From: Flectonema sp. DT1601
Taxonomy: Eukaryota; Euglenozoa; Diplonemea; Diplonemida; Diplonemidae
DNA: 64,000 nucleotides
Direction: 5' to 3'
Assembly: GCA_964019425.1 (NCBI GenBank)
Contig: OZ025821.1
Coordinates: forward strand, 139,001-203,000
Shown here: one piece after another, positions 56,036 through 64,000 of the stretch
How positions within the stretch are numbered: the stretch's first letter is position 1
Layout: every line of letters begins with the position of its first letter
Notes under the pieces: model-generated
What the model was told of the DNA's origin: nothing
What the model saw: only the letters and a program-made list of their open reading frames with translations
The model's database searches: none
Program-made: the position numbers and the translations under genes

Positions 56036-56410
56036 CTGTCGAAATAATAAAACTTAAAAACTACACACGCACCAATAACAAGCGATTACACTAGAACGCG
56101 CGATTGCAAGAACACCCTGGTTCAAGGTGGCTCGCTGCGGCGGGGTAACTGAAGTCCGTTTTCGTTGGACTCAGCTCCACCACGGGGTGGAGGGGTGAGG
56201 AGGGTGGGCTTCGAAAACGTGAGTGTGAGAGAAAGAAGTGATCGAGCTGTATAAAGAATTTCTTTTTGAAAAAATAGAAGGCTAAAGAATATATAAAAAT
56301 GTCTGCTGTTCATTTTTCCAACTTCGGAATCATACACTTTTCTGTCTGATTCCTTTGATTATTTCTTTCCGGTGCTAAGCTTGGTGGAAAATTACCTGAA
56401 TGAATTCTAG
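56036..56410 (-). mobile_element. SIRE-like short element (Q end joined to R end), 24-bp TSD
   Basis: This 375-bp element consists only of the Q end (56209-56410) and the R end (56036-56208) of the 7.3-kb YR retroelement. It is flanked by identical 24-bp LINE sequences at 56012-56035 and 56411-56434 (beginning TAATTGTCCTTCC on the plus strand). It has no coding capacity. The layout parallels SIRE and VIPER of Trypanosoma cruzi, where the short element equals the two ends of the long one. Confidence 0.85.
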
Positions 56411-56434
56411 TAATTGTCCTTCCATGCTTTGCAC

Positions 56435-56582
56435 CTGTCGAAATAATAAAACTTAAAAACTACACACGCACCAATAACAAGCGATTACACTAGAACGCGC
56501 GATTGCAAGAACACCCTGGTTCAAGGTGGCTCGCTGCGGCGGGGTAACTGAAGTCCGTTTTCGTTGGACTCAGCTCCACCAC
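56435..56582 (-). repeat. R end of the YR retroelement
   Basis: This runs from TGGTGGAGCTGAGTCC to TTTATTATTTCGACAG on the minus strand and is repeated at 56036-56181 in the short element. It contains the inverted repeat GAAGTCC...GGACTC (plus strand). Confidence 0.85.
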
Positions 56583-58158
56583 CCCTGCGCATGTTGAAAA
56601 AGTCCCCCAACGCTTGTTTAACCTTCCCCTTGGTCGAATGAGAAACAGTCTCCCTTGAAGGAATGTCAGCAGGATTGTACTTCGTACTAACCCATCCAAG
56701 GGTGTAGGAACATTTCAAAAGAAAAAGAAAATCAATGGCCTTGACCAAACACTTGTTCAAAATGAATGACTTAACAGACATCTTTTTCCTAAAAACTCCG
56801 CATACCGTGGTATTGTCCACCCATATAGTAAGGTGGTCTGCAGCTTTGATGGCTTTTAATGTCTGCCCTAAGGCATCTGCCTCAAGCACATTGATATGAC
56901 GATCTTCACCTTGAGGCCATGAAGATCCCACAATATCCAATTCACCGCTATTCCAAACAATAACACCTCCCCACCCTTTGAGGGAGGCATCAACAAACAC
57001 CTCTGCAGTCCTACCACTTTTTCTTTCAGGAAGAATCTTCCTAGTGCGCTGAACCGCCTGAATCCAACTTGAAAGTTCCTTCTTAACCGACAAGGGAATA
57101 GTAACATGATCCTGCACCTGTATAGAGCCGTAGTTCAGGCGGTTTGTGATCCTGCGCATGTACTTCAGGGCAAACCAATACTTTCCAGGTGAGACCCCCA
57201 CGATGGCACTCGCATGTAGAAGGCGGCCCCCCAGCGATTCAAGCTGTGATGCACTCAAACCTGATAGAACACACGTTGAAATCTTCCTCTTAATCTTAGA
57301 ACCTAAAGAAACGACCTCATCACAGTGAGAGAACGAAACACCCAGAAATTCATAATCCTGCGACAAGTTCACTGTGTCACTGGGCTTCCATGTTACTCTC
57401 GCTTCCTTAGCAAATCCATCCATTCTTCTTGTCGCCGCCTCTACATCTTCCTTCTTACCAAACAACCTTATGTTGTCAATCCACCAATGAATACCAACAT
57501 GTTTCTCAGCAAACTCCTCCCTCACAAACATTGGATCACCGGCCACAACTGCTGCAATGGTGTTCATGATTTCCGGTGCACAAACATGTCCCATTGGCAG
57601 TCGTGTCAAAGCAAAGGTCCTTCCAGATGAATCGAAAAATGTAAAGAACTTCTGTGACTGTTCTGGTATTTGGATCTGAAAGAAACCAGTCTTGAAATCC
57701 CTGCATGAAGCCACCTCAGAACGAACTGCATCCAAGTAGTATGAGATATGTTTTAGTGGGACATTCGGCTCATATCCAAAATCTGTCAGGTTTTCATTTG
57801 CTTCTCGCGTCCATAAAATGAAGCGTTGCCTGTTCCCAGTCTCCCTCTCCTCATACACTGTAAAAGGTATGTTCTCAGACAAAGGGGCCGTGCTAACAGG
57901 TACCGCAATCCCACAGTTTACCAATTCTTCTGCGTGTTCAGAGCTGAAACGTGATTTCTTCCTTCTAACTCGGTTCGTTCTCTCCTTTAATACAGGGAAC
58001 GTTAAAGACAAGACATGCTTGAACCTCTCCAAGATCGCTGGATGCATTCTGTCTTGAACCATCTCAAGATCCATAGTTTCAGTTGAGGCAACATGGAGAG
58101 GTGAGGCAATCTCCTCAGCAGTAGTGGGAATGCGGGTGCTCTTGGAACGATGTGTGAA
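56583..58158 (-). mobile_element. RT-RNase H part of the YR retroelement fossil
   Basis: The frame reads FKTGFFQIQIPEQS, LTRLPMGHVCAPEIMNTI and IHWWIDNIRLFG (an RT palm of the LTR/DIRS type), then RNase H with VFVDASLKGWGGVIVW, NVLEADALGQTLKAI, LTIWVDNTTVCGVF and VSTKYNPADIPSRE. It belongs to the DIRS/VIPER kind. P repeat sequence adjoins its start and the R end adjoins its end. Confidence 0.88.
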
Positions 58159-58646
58159 GATAAGAGATTTGGGAGAGGAATAGGGGCAGTGAACTTTTGG
58201 TTCAGGCCCTTCCCATCGAACAGGACGAAGACTTCTAAAACCTGAGATGAACCAATTGAGTTGAAACAAACAAATAACAGAGACGCAACACATACCGGAA
58301 CATCATCGCAAGCAATGCTTCGGACCTCCGTCGACCTTCGTTCTTCCGGCGGCAAAGGGAAACAAGAAAGAACGGGCAATGAGACAAACCTGTTAGTTGG
58401 TGTTGTGTTGTTGTTAGAAACAAAAACATAAACGCCAGGAAGTTCGACAACGAAGACATCGACATCGATCGCTGCTCTGCAGATGTCCGGCGGGTGCTTG
58501 TCTACACTGTGTTTATTGTTTGTTTTTTTCCCAAGGTTCAACCTTGGGAAGAGAAGTAAAAAATTCCGTCAATGTTGGCCTTCCTGTTCGAAGGTGCGCA
58601 CCAATGACGATAAATAGAGTGGGGGGAGAAAACCTTTGATCCAACC
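58159..58646 (+). repeat. P repeat between YR and RT parts
   Basis: This is a full P copy with its fixed end GATAAGAGATTTGGGAG at 58159 joined to the RT part, and its distal end GGGGGGAGAAAACCTTTGATC joined to the YR part. It is nearly identical to 53963-54425 and 23059-23408. Confidence 0.88.
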
Positions 58647-60257
58647 TGCTCCTATCTTTCTAATAACATCTCTCTCTAAAGGAGGGAGGTAACAATCTGT
58701 GTCCTCAGTGCCCTTGCCATTGCGACTTGATCCCCTCCATACCTCAGGGTTACGTCTGAAAGAGGTGATATTGTTTTGTGCTTTGCTAATCTGCTTATGA
58801 GCTCTTCTGGGATAGGATGACCCTCTGCCAAGACCTGCATCAAGTGGCTGATCGCACCTCTCTTTATAGAGTGTGCCGTGTACTGCTTCATGCTGGGGTC
58901 CTTTCTGAATTCTTTCACCAGGCTTGATGTGTCCCACGGGTGTAAACTTTCGAAGTGGCCCATTCCCTGCAACAACTCGAAGATTCCTTCCGTCAGTGAT
59001 CCCTGAATCACCGCCCATCGACTTGGCGAGAAAGGGTTCGCCCTCTTCCCTTTTGGGGTGGTAAACCAATCTATTATGATCTCGTCTTCGGTCACGTGTA
59101 TAAACTGGCTGCGTGTCAGTGCTGCTACCTCGGCCCATCTCGACGCAGTCTTCCATGCTACCAGTACTGCCAACCAGGTTCTGCAATCCTTCTGTGCTGC
59201 TGCCCACTCGAGCAGGTCGTTTTTGATCATCGGTACAGCCTGCTGTGTTGGTATTGCTGCCCCTGCTGCCCTTAAAGCTGCAGCTAGGCTCAGCAATTGG
59301 CCGTTTGGCATGCCCATTTTTCCCATCACCGCGGACAGCATCTTTGTATATGTCAGGAGGCCCTGTGGTGACACCCCTGTAGCCATCACAAACAGAACTC
59401 CCGAGCTGTGGTCGATTTGCAGATTCCTTTCCTGCCCCCACTTCAGAAATCTCTTCCAAAGGTTCCTTCTGCCTGATGTGGTCTTCCCTGCCCACATCTC
59501 CTGCATTGTCTCTGACAAGCGTTCGGTTGCCTCGATCTCGGTTATCTTGTCCTCTGGGTGCCCCCTTCCATTCTGGTCCCCCTTCGACAACATCTGCAGA
59601 ATGATGTTCCCCACCACATTGTGCTGGTCTAATTGAACTTCGCTCCCGTACAATGTGGATACTTGTCTTGTTGTTGATGGATCTTCTCGAGGATGAATTG
59701 CGTTCCTGTACCGTCCCAGGTCGGACGGAGTTCTCGTTGACATATCGACTTTCAATTGATTTGCGTTCCTGCACAGCCCCAGGTTGGACACCGTTCTCCT
59801 TGGGGAATCGGCTTGTAGTATTTTTGTGTTCCCGTACAGTCCCAGGTCGGACGGAGTTCCCACTGACATATCGACTTGTAATTGATTTGCGTTCCTGTAC
59901 AGTCCCAGGTTGGACGGGGTTCCCACTGACAGATCGACTTGCAATTGATTCGCGTTCCTGTACAGTCCCAGGTCGGACGGAGTTCCCACTGACAGATCGA
60001 TTTGTAATTGATTTGCGTTCCTGTACAGTCCCAGGTCGGACGGCGTTCTCTCTGACAGATCGACTTGCAATAGTTTTACGTTCCTGTACAGTCCCAGGTC
60101 GGACACCGTTCTCAACGACAGATCGGCCTTCAATTGATTTTTGTTCCTGTACAGTCCCAGGCTGGACGAACTTGCAGCTCCATGCTGACTTGCGATAGAA
60201 GGGGTTCCCGCGGTTCACTTCGCCTGTAGACGTGAGCCCCCCCCGGCGTTTCCCGGG
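58647..60257 (-). mobile_element. tyrosine recombinase part of the YR retroelement fossil
   Basis: The frame ends with a tyrosine-recombinase domain: TASRWAEVAALTRSQF, TAHSIKRGAISHLM and LRYGGDQVAMARAL carry the family's Arg, HxxR and Tyr positions. The N-terminal third is a 69-bp (23-codon) tandem repeat, about eight units at roughly 59690-60180. As is usual for the family, the enzyme would insert a circular DNA copy. Confidence 0.85.
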
Positions 60258-62221
60258 TACAACAGGTAGCATTGGTAGTCTGTTGATCCTGAGTGATCCC
60301 AGCTACAGTTTTGTTTTTCTTTCTTTTTTTTAGAAGAAGATCAGGACATCCAAGCTGAGTGCAGGGCCTGCCTGTGGCATTATAATAACAGGCTAAGTCA
60401 TTTGTAGTTCATAGTTTACCTTTGATTTTATAACTTCACATAGGTACTATGAACGATGAGAGATCCAGTGGGATCACTCAGGGTCTAGTAGAGACCACCA
60501 ATGTTGTGCGTTGATAGGCAAGGTGACCAACCTTGACATTCTTTCTTTTCTCTCCTGTTGTGACAAACACAAAATACACACACAGCTTACAGTGTGTTCT
60601 TTGTGTATGTTTTCTTCAGGTGTGAGTAGTTTTTTTGTTCTTGCTCTTCAGGGAGGGCCTTAGCCAAAAGCTAACTGTCCAAATCTCACCTGGTAAATTC
60701 AACTCAGTCCTTGTCAGTCTTGGCATCAAACCTGTAATGGTTTAATCATTACAGGTTATTTACTGAAATGTTTGTTCTAAGAGTTGCTAAGTATTTCTCA
60801 CTTAGAAATTTTTTATTTTTTTATTTTCAGCTTAATTAGCTACAAATTGTTTCTACTAAGTGTTTCTCACTTAGATTTTTTTTTTGCTTTTCAGCTCCTT
60901 AAAAGCTGCTAAGTGTTTCTGCTAAGTGTTTCTCACTTAGAATTTTATTTTTATGTTCGTTTTCTATCCCTTCTCCTATCCCTTTTGTTCAAAATAAGCG
61001 GGAGGAAATTCTCTCATTCACGCTAAGATGCACTCTGAACTTTGATTTTTTGATCTGAGTGTGAGGGAATGACCTGTTAGTGCATTGGGCATAGGCTGGG
61101 CTGCAGTTTAGATGTCTTAGGTGTTAATAGGGGGTTCCTCTTAGCATTTTTCTTTGTTCCCACCTTATGATTTTCTTGAAGAAAAAAAATAGAAGTCATA
61201 ATGGTGCTTCCCTCTGGAAGGGTTGTAAGCCATGGTGTCCAACTAGATTAAAGGACAAGTCTGGGATAATCCCTGCCAGAGGGGCGAGTATTCTACCATG
61301 GTTGAAATACTCTGGCAACTGATCTTCAATTTTATGTTGTTTGTTAGCTGCTGGTGTAATTAAATCATGTGTTGATACTTGCATTTTTTTTTATTTGTAA
61401 TCTTTTACTACAATAACTCTTGCAATTATCTTTTCTTTTTATTCTCTATCTGTTCTGGTCTGTTTCTTCATTTTTTTACATTAATAATTACATTTTGTTC
61501 AAAAAGAAAAAAAAGAAAAAAGATTTCATATTAGAAACTAGGAAACTAGGTTAACACTTAGTTAAAATTAAGACCGGTTAGTCAGTTTAAGGTCTTGTCT
61601 AGGACCAACATTCTTGTTTAACTTCAGTTATATTCATTTTACTTTTTACTGTTTCCCATCTGTTTTTATTTTCTATTAGTTCTGGTCAGAAACCCCTGGG
61701 CAGCAAGAAGGAAAGCAGTTTAGTACTTCTGGGTGTTTGGCATCACCCCCCATAGTGAGCAAGTACAACAGGTAGCATTGGTAGTCTGTTGATCCTGAGT
61801 GATCCCAGCTACAGTTTTGTTTTTCTTTCTTTTTTTTAGAAGAAGATCAGGACATCCAAGCACTGCTGGATAGTTGCTGAGTGCAGGGCCTGCCTGTGGC
61901 ATTATAATAACAGGCTAAGTCATTTGTAGTTCATAGTTTACCTTTGATTTTATAACTTCACATAGGTACTATGAACGATGAGAGATCCAGTGGGATCACT
62001 CAGGGTCTAGTAGAGACCACCAATGTTGTGCGTTGATAGGCAAGGTGACCAACCTTGACATTCTTTCTTTTCTCTCCTGTTGTGACAAACACAAAATACA
62101 CACACAGCTTACAGTGTGTTCTTTGTGTATGTTTTCTTCAGGTGTGAGTAGTTTTTTTGTTCTTGCTCTTCAGGGAGGGCCTTAGCCAAAAGCTAACTGT
62201 CCAAATCTCACCTGGTAAATT
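60258..62221 (-). repeat. N repeats between gag and YR parts
   Basis: On the minus strand a complete N unit starts at the gag stop (fixed end, 62221) and runs to about 60712, followed by a second, truncated N (60711-60258). Both have the TTAGC TTTTG GCTAA hairpin. Confidence 0.88.
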
Positions 62222-63531
62222 CAACTCGGTCTGAACTGAAAGCGGTTACCCACATTCAGTTTCTTTACAAAGGTTGGTGGGCGTGCTCTCTTCTTTTTTA
62301 CTATCAAGGCATTCGCCTTTTCTACAGGATCTTCGGATGCTATCAGTAGTTGCTCCTGAAGCTCCGACCGCTTTGTACCGTCTGTACAGAAAAAGTGTTG
62401 AAACCTTAACTGTCTCAACAAATCATCCCCCAACTTCACCAAGTGAGGAACCTGCGTCCAGCCTGTCACTCTTTCCATACCAAAAAGGAAGTTTGAGAGG
62501 TTCTCAAATTTTTCAACCAATAAGTCCCCTCCCAGACCATATTTTAGACCGGAAACATATCGGCCATCAAGCTTCATCACTAGTGTCGCCGCCTCCTTCG
62601 CTTCAAGGATTTCCTCCCATGCCTTGACCTCCTTTGCACATGACGGGTCAGTTATCAGTTCTAGGTGCTCTTCATGATCAGGTTCAGGCTGAGTATTCTG
62701 TTGTATCACCGGTGGCTGGAATGGCTGAGGTGGCATCGGCATCGGTGGCTGATGTGATAGTGGCGGTGGCATCGGCATCGGTGGCTGATGTGATAGTGGC
62801 GGTGGTGGCGGTGGCATCGGCATCTTCACTGCTTCGTGTTGCTGTGGTCGTGTCTCTTGTCTTTCTACCCGTGTTTTTAGCGAAACGAGTTCCGCCATTA
62901 GCGACTGCATTACAGTCTCGGTTTGTTGTTGCTGTTGCTGCTGTCTCATTGTAAAATCTTCGATGGTCGTCCTTATCGACCCCATCTCTTCAGCCGTGTT
63001 TTCCCTGTACCTGGCAACCGATTCAAACCTCTGACCCACTCCAGAAAAGGTTGCCTCTGTCCGACTTTCTAACACCCTCGTTGCTTCGGCATTGTCTGAA
63101 CATGCCTGCTGCGCCTGTTGACGCAGTAAGGCTGCATCCTCCTGCAGACTGCCCATCGCATCGTTGGCGTCATCATACGACACGAGACGGGGGTTCTCCC
63201 CCCTTGACAGCCGCTCTCCAACCTTCGCGGCTTTTTCTGCTACCAATCCTCGATTTACCCTTGACAGCAGACCCAATAACACAACTGCATGTGTTATTGG
63301 GACCGTCGCCAATGATCCTTGCGGCATCCCCAAAGAGATGGCAAGTGTCCCCCTTACCATCTCCCTAAGCGATGTATCATTCCTCAGCTGATTGAGGTCC
63401 ACTTCAAACGGGATATCTGCTTTTGCTGTATCCAAATCAATCATTTCACTCTCTGTAGGTACCGGATTCCCTGTCTTTTTCTCCCATACATTCTTCAAGG
63501 CAGCAGGGAATGTAAACTCAACAAGTGGCAT
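62222..63531 (-). mobile_element. gag-like part of the YR retroelement fossil
   Basis: The frame starts MPLVEFTFPAALKNVW directly after the Q end. It has a helical first third, a coiled-coil region with a Gln run (QQQQQQQTETVMQSLMAEL), a Pro/Met repeat (MPMPPPPPPLSHQPP) and a conserved-looking C-terminal third (YVSGLKYGLGGDLLVEKFEN), and ends at the N repeat boundary. No zinc knuckle was seen. Confidence 0.75.
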
Positions 63532-63733
63532 CTTCGAAAACGTGAGTGTGAGAGAAAGAAGTGATCGAGCTGTATAAAGAATTTCTTTTTGAAAAAATAG
63601 AAGGCTAAAGAATATATAAAAATGTCTGCTGTTCATTTTTCCAACTTCGGAATCATACACTTTTCTGTCTGATTCCTTTGATTATTTCTTTCCGGTGCTA
63701 AGCTTGGTGGAAAATTACCTGAATGAATTCTAG
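63532..63733 (-). repeat. Q end of the YR retroelement
   Basis: A segment of about 202 bp starts CTAGAATTCATTCAGG and ends ACGTTTTCGAAG on the minus strand, directly before the gag ATG. The same segment, with the same two ends, occurs at 56209-56410 and 15713-15921. It contains TTTTTATATATTC and may hold the promoter (inference). Confidence 0.85.
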
Positions 63734-64000
63734 AGACACCTTTCCTAAAGCCTTTTTGAAAATTAAATTTAGAAAGAGTGTGGTTTGCGACGGCTTCCTG
63801 AATAACCGTATTAAAAATTTTCCCGTCGCAGTTGCCCACAGCTATCGGTCTCGTTTTCGAGATGTCTTTCCCATCGGAGTTGGGCTTTGGGAGCATTGTT
63901 ACAAACGCTAAGCCCCAACTATCCGGATAGGCCTTGAGTTCGAAAATTCTCTTTAATACCTTGTAAAGTGCTTCCATAAAAGTTGGGACCTTTTTCCATA
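63734..64000 (-). pseudogene. LINE RT N-terminal part, continues past the window
   Basis: The minus strand reads YPDSWGLAFVTMLPKPNSDG, ISKTRPIAVGNCDGKIF, ANHTLSKFNFQKGF (RT fingers region). This is the upstream part of the LINE at 54426-56035: QKGF here is normally followed at once by the GCIEH motif found there. The YR element separates the two. The frame is open to the window edge, so the 5' end is not seen. Confidence 0.85.

Larger units (their letters stand above)
56435..63733 (-). mobile_element. YR retroelement fossil, VIPER/DIRS-like (gag, YR, RT-RNase H)
   Basis: On the minus strand the order is Q end (63733-63532), gag, N repeats, tyrosine recombinase, P repeat, RT-RNase H, R end. 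It interrupts a LINE. It is split by at least two insertions (N and P) and is treated as broken. The long open frames suggest it is young. The gag-YR-RT order matches VIPER/TATE elements of kinetoplastids; DIRS1 and Ngaro have YR last. Confidence 0.85.

Noticed and set aside
58569-60272. Alternative 567-codon frame overlapping the YR part (RPGTVQERK repeats)
   Set aside because: It is a by-product of the 69-bp repeat being open in more than one frame. It has no domain beyond the repeat, whereas the other frame leads into the recombinase domain.
45654-61902. Recurring 60-78-codon frames beginning MPQAGPAF and MQVSTH in N repeats
   Set aside because: They are conserved only because the N copies are young and near-identical. 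They have no known domain, and their frames run opposite to the probable RNA sense (truncation shows the fixed end to be the 3' end).

Overview
This is nuclear DNA from a eukaryote, probably a protist. The signs are a spliceosomal-type intron with a CTACTAAAC branch site, piggyBac and MULE DNA transposons, non-LTR (LINE) reverse transcriptases, a tyrosine-recombinase (YR) retroelement, a transposed piece of large-subunit rRNA, and long A/T tracts everywhere. The YR element has the ORF order gag, YR, RT-RNase H. I know that order from the VIPER/TATE group of kinetoplastids, so a euglenozoan source (kinetoplastid or diplonemid relative) is possible. This is inference and weak. Only one ORF looks like an ordinary host gene: a 606-residue membrane protein at 9.1-11.0 kb.

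Layout. 1-9.1 kb: AT-rich DNA without convincing genes, a LINE C-terminal remnant (4.1-4.8 kb) and a TIR element with GC-rich hairpin repeats (7.15-8.33 kb). 9.1-11 kb: the membrane-protein gene. 11-17.3 kb: a mosaic of broken mobile DNA holding a 2-kb TIR element (12853-14827) with its own two-exon gene. 17.3-37.3 kb: arrays of an AT-rich palindromic satellite into which nested DNA transposons have inserted, namely a non-autonomous MULE (18769-19925), a second MULE carrying an LSU rRNA piece (26052-27544), a piggyBac remnant (28813-30552) and an intact autonomous MULE (34352-36911). 37.3-40.4 kb: tandem 125-bp repeats and unassigned DNA. 40.4-42.9 kb: a coiled-coil ORF joined to a LINE restriction-like endonuclease piece. 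43-53.8 kb: more satellite, split by a cluster of 1.5-kb 'N' repeats. 53.8-64 kb: a LINE interrupted by a 7.3-kb YR retroelement fossil and its short non-autonomous derivative.

The most notable pattern is a set of three dispersed repeat families, here called T, N and P. Each has one fixed end and one variable, truncated end. Near the fixed end each carries a hairpin with the invariant loop TTTTG and a five-base-pair stem that differs between families by compensatory changes, followed by GCCC. This fits retroposed RNAs that share a 3' recognition structure for a LINE reverse transcriptase. The satellite appears to be the body of the T family. The second notable pattern is the pairing of a long YR retroelement with a 375-bp element made only of its two ends. 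This arrangement parallels VIPER and SIRE of trypanosomes.

Sequence names used here (T, N, P, Q, R, U) are my own labels for repeats within this window. No database search was possible.
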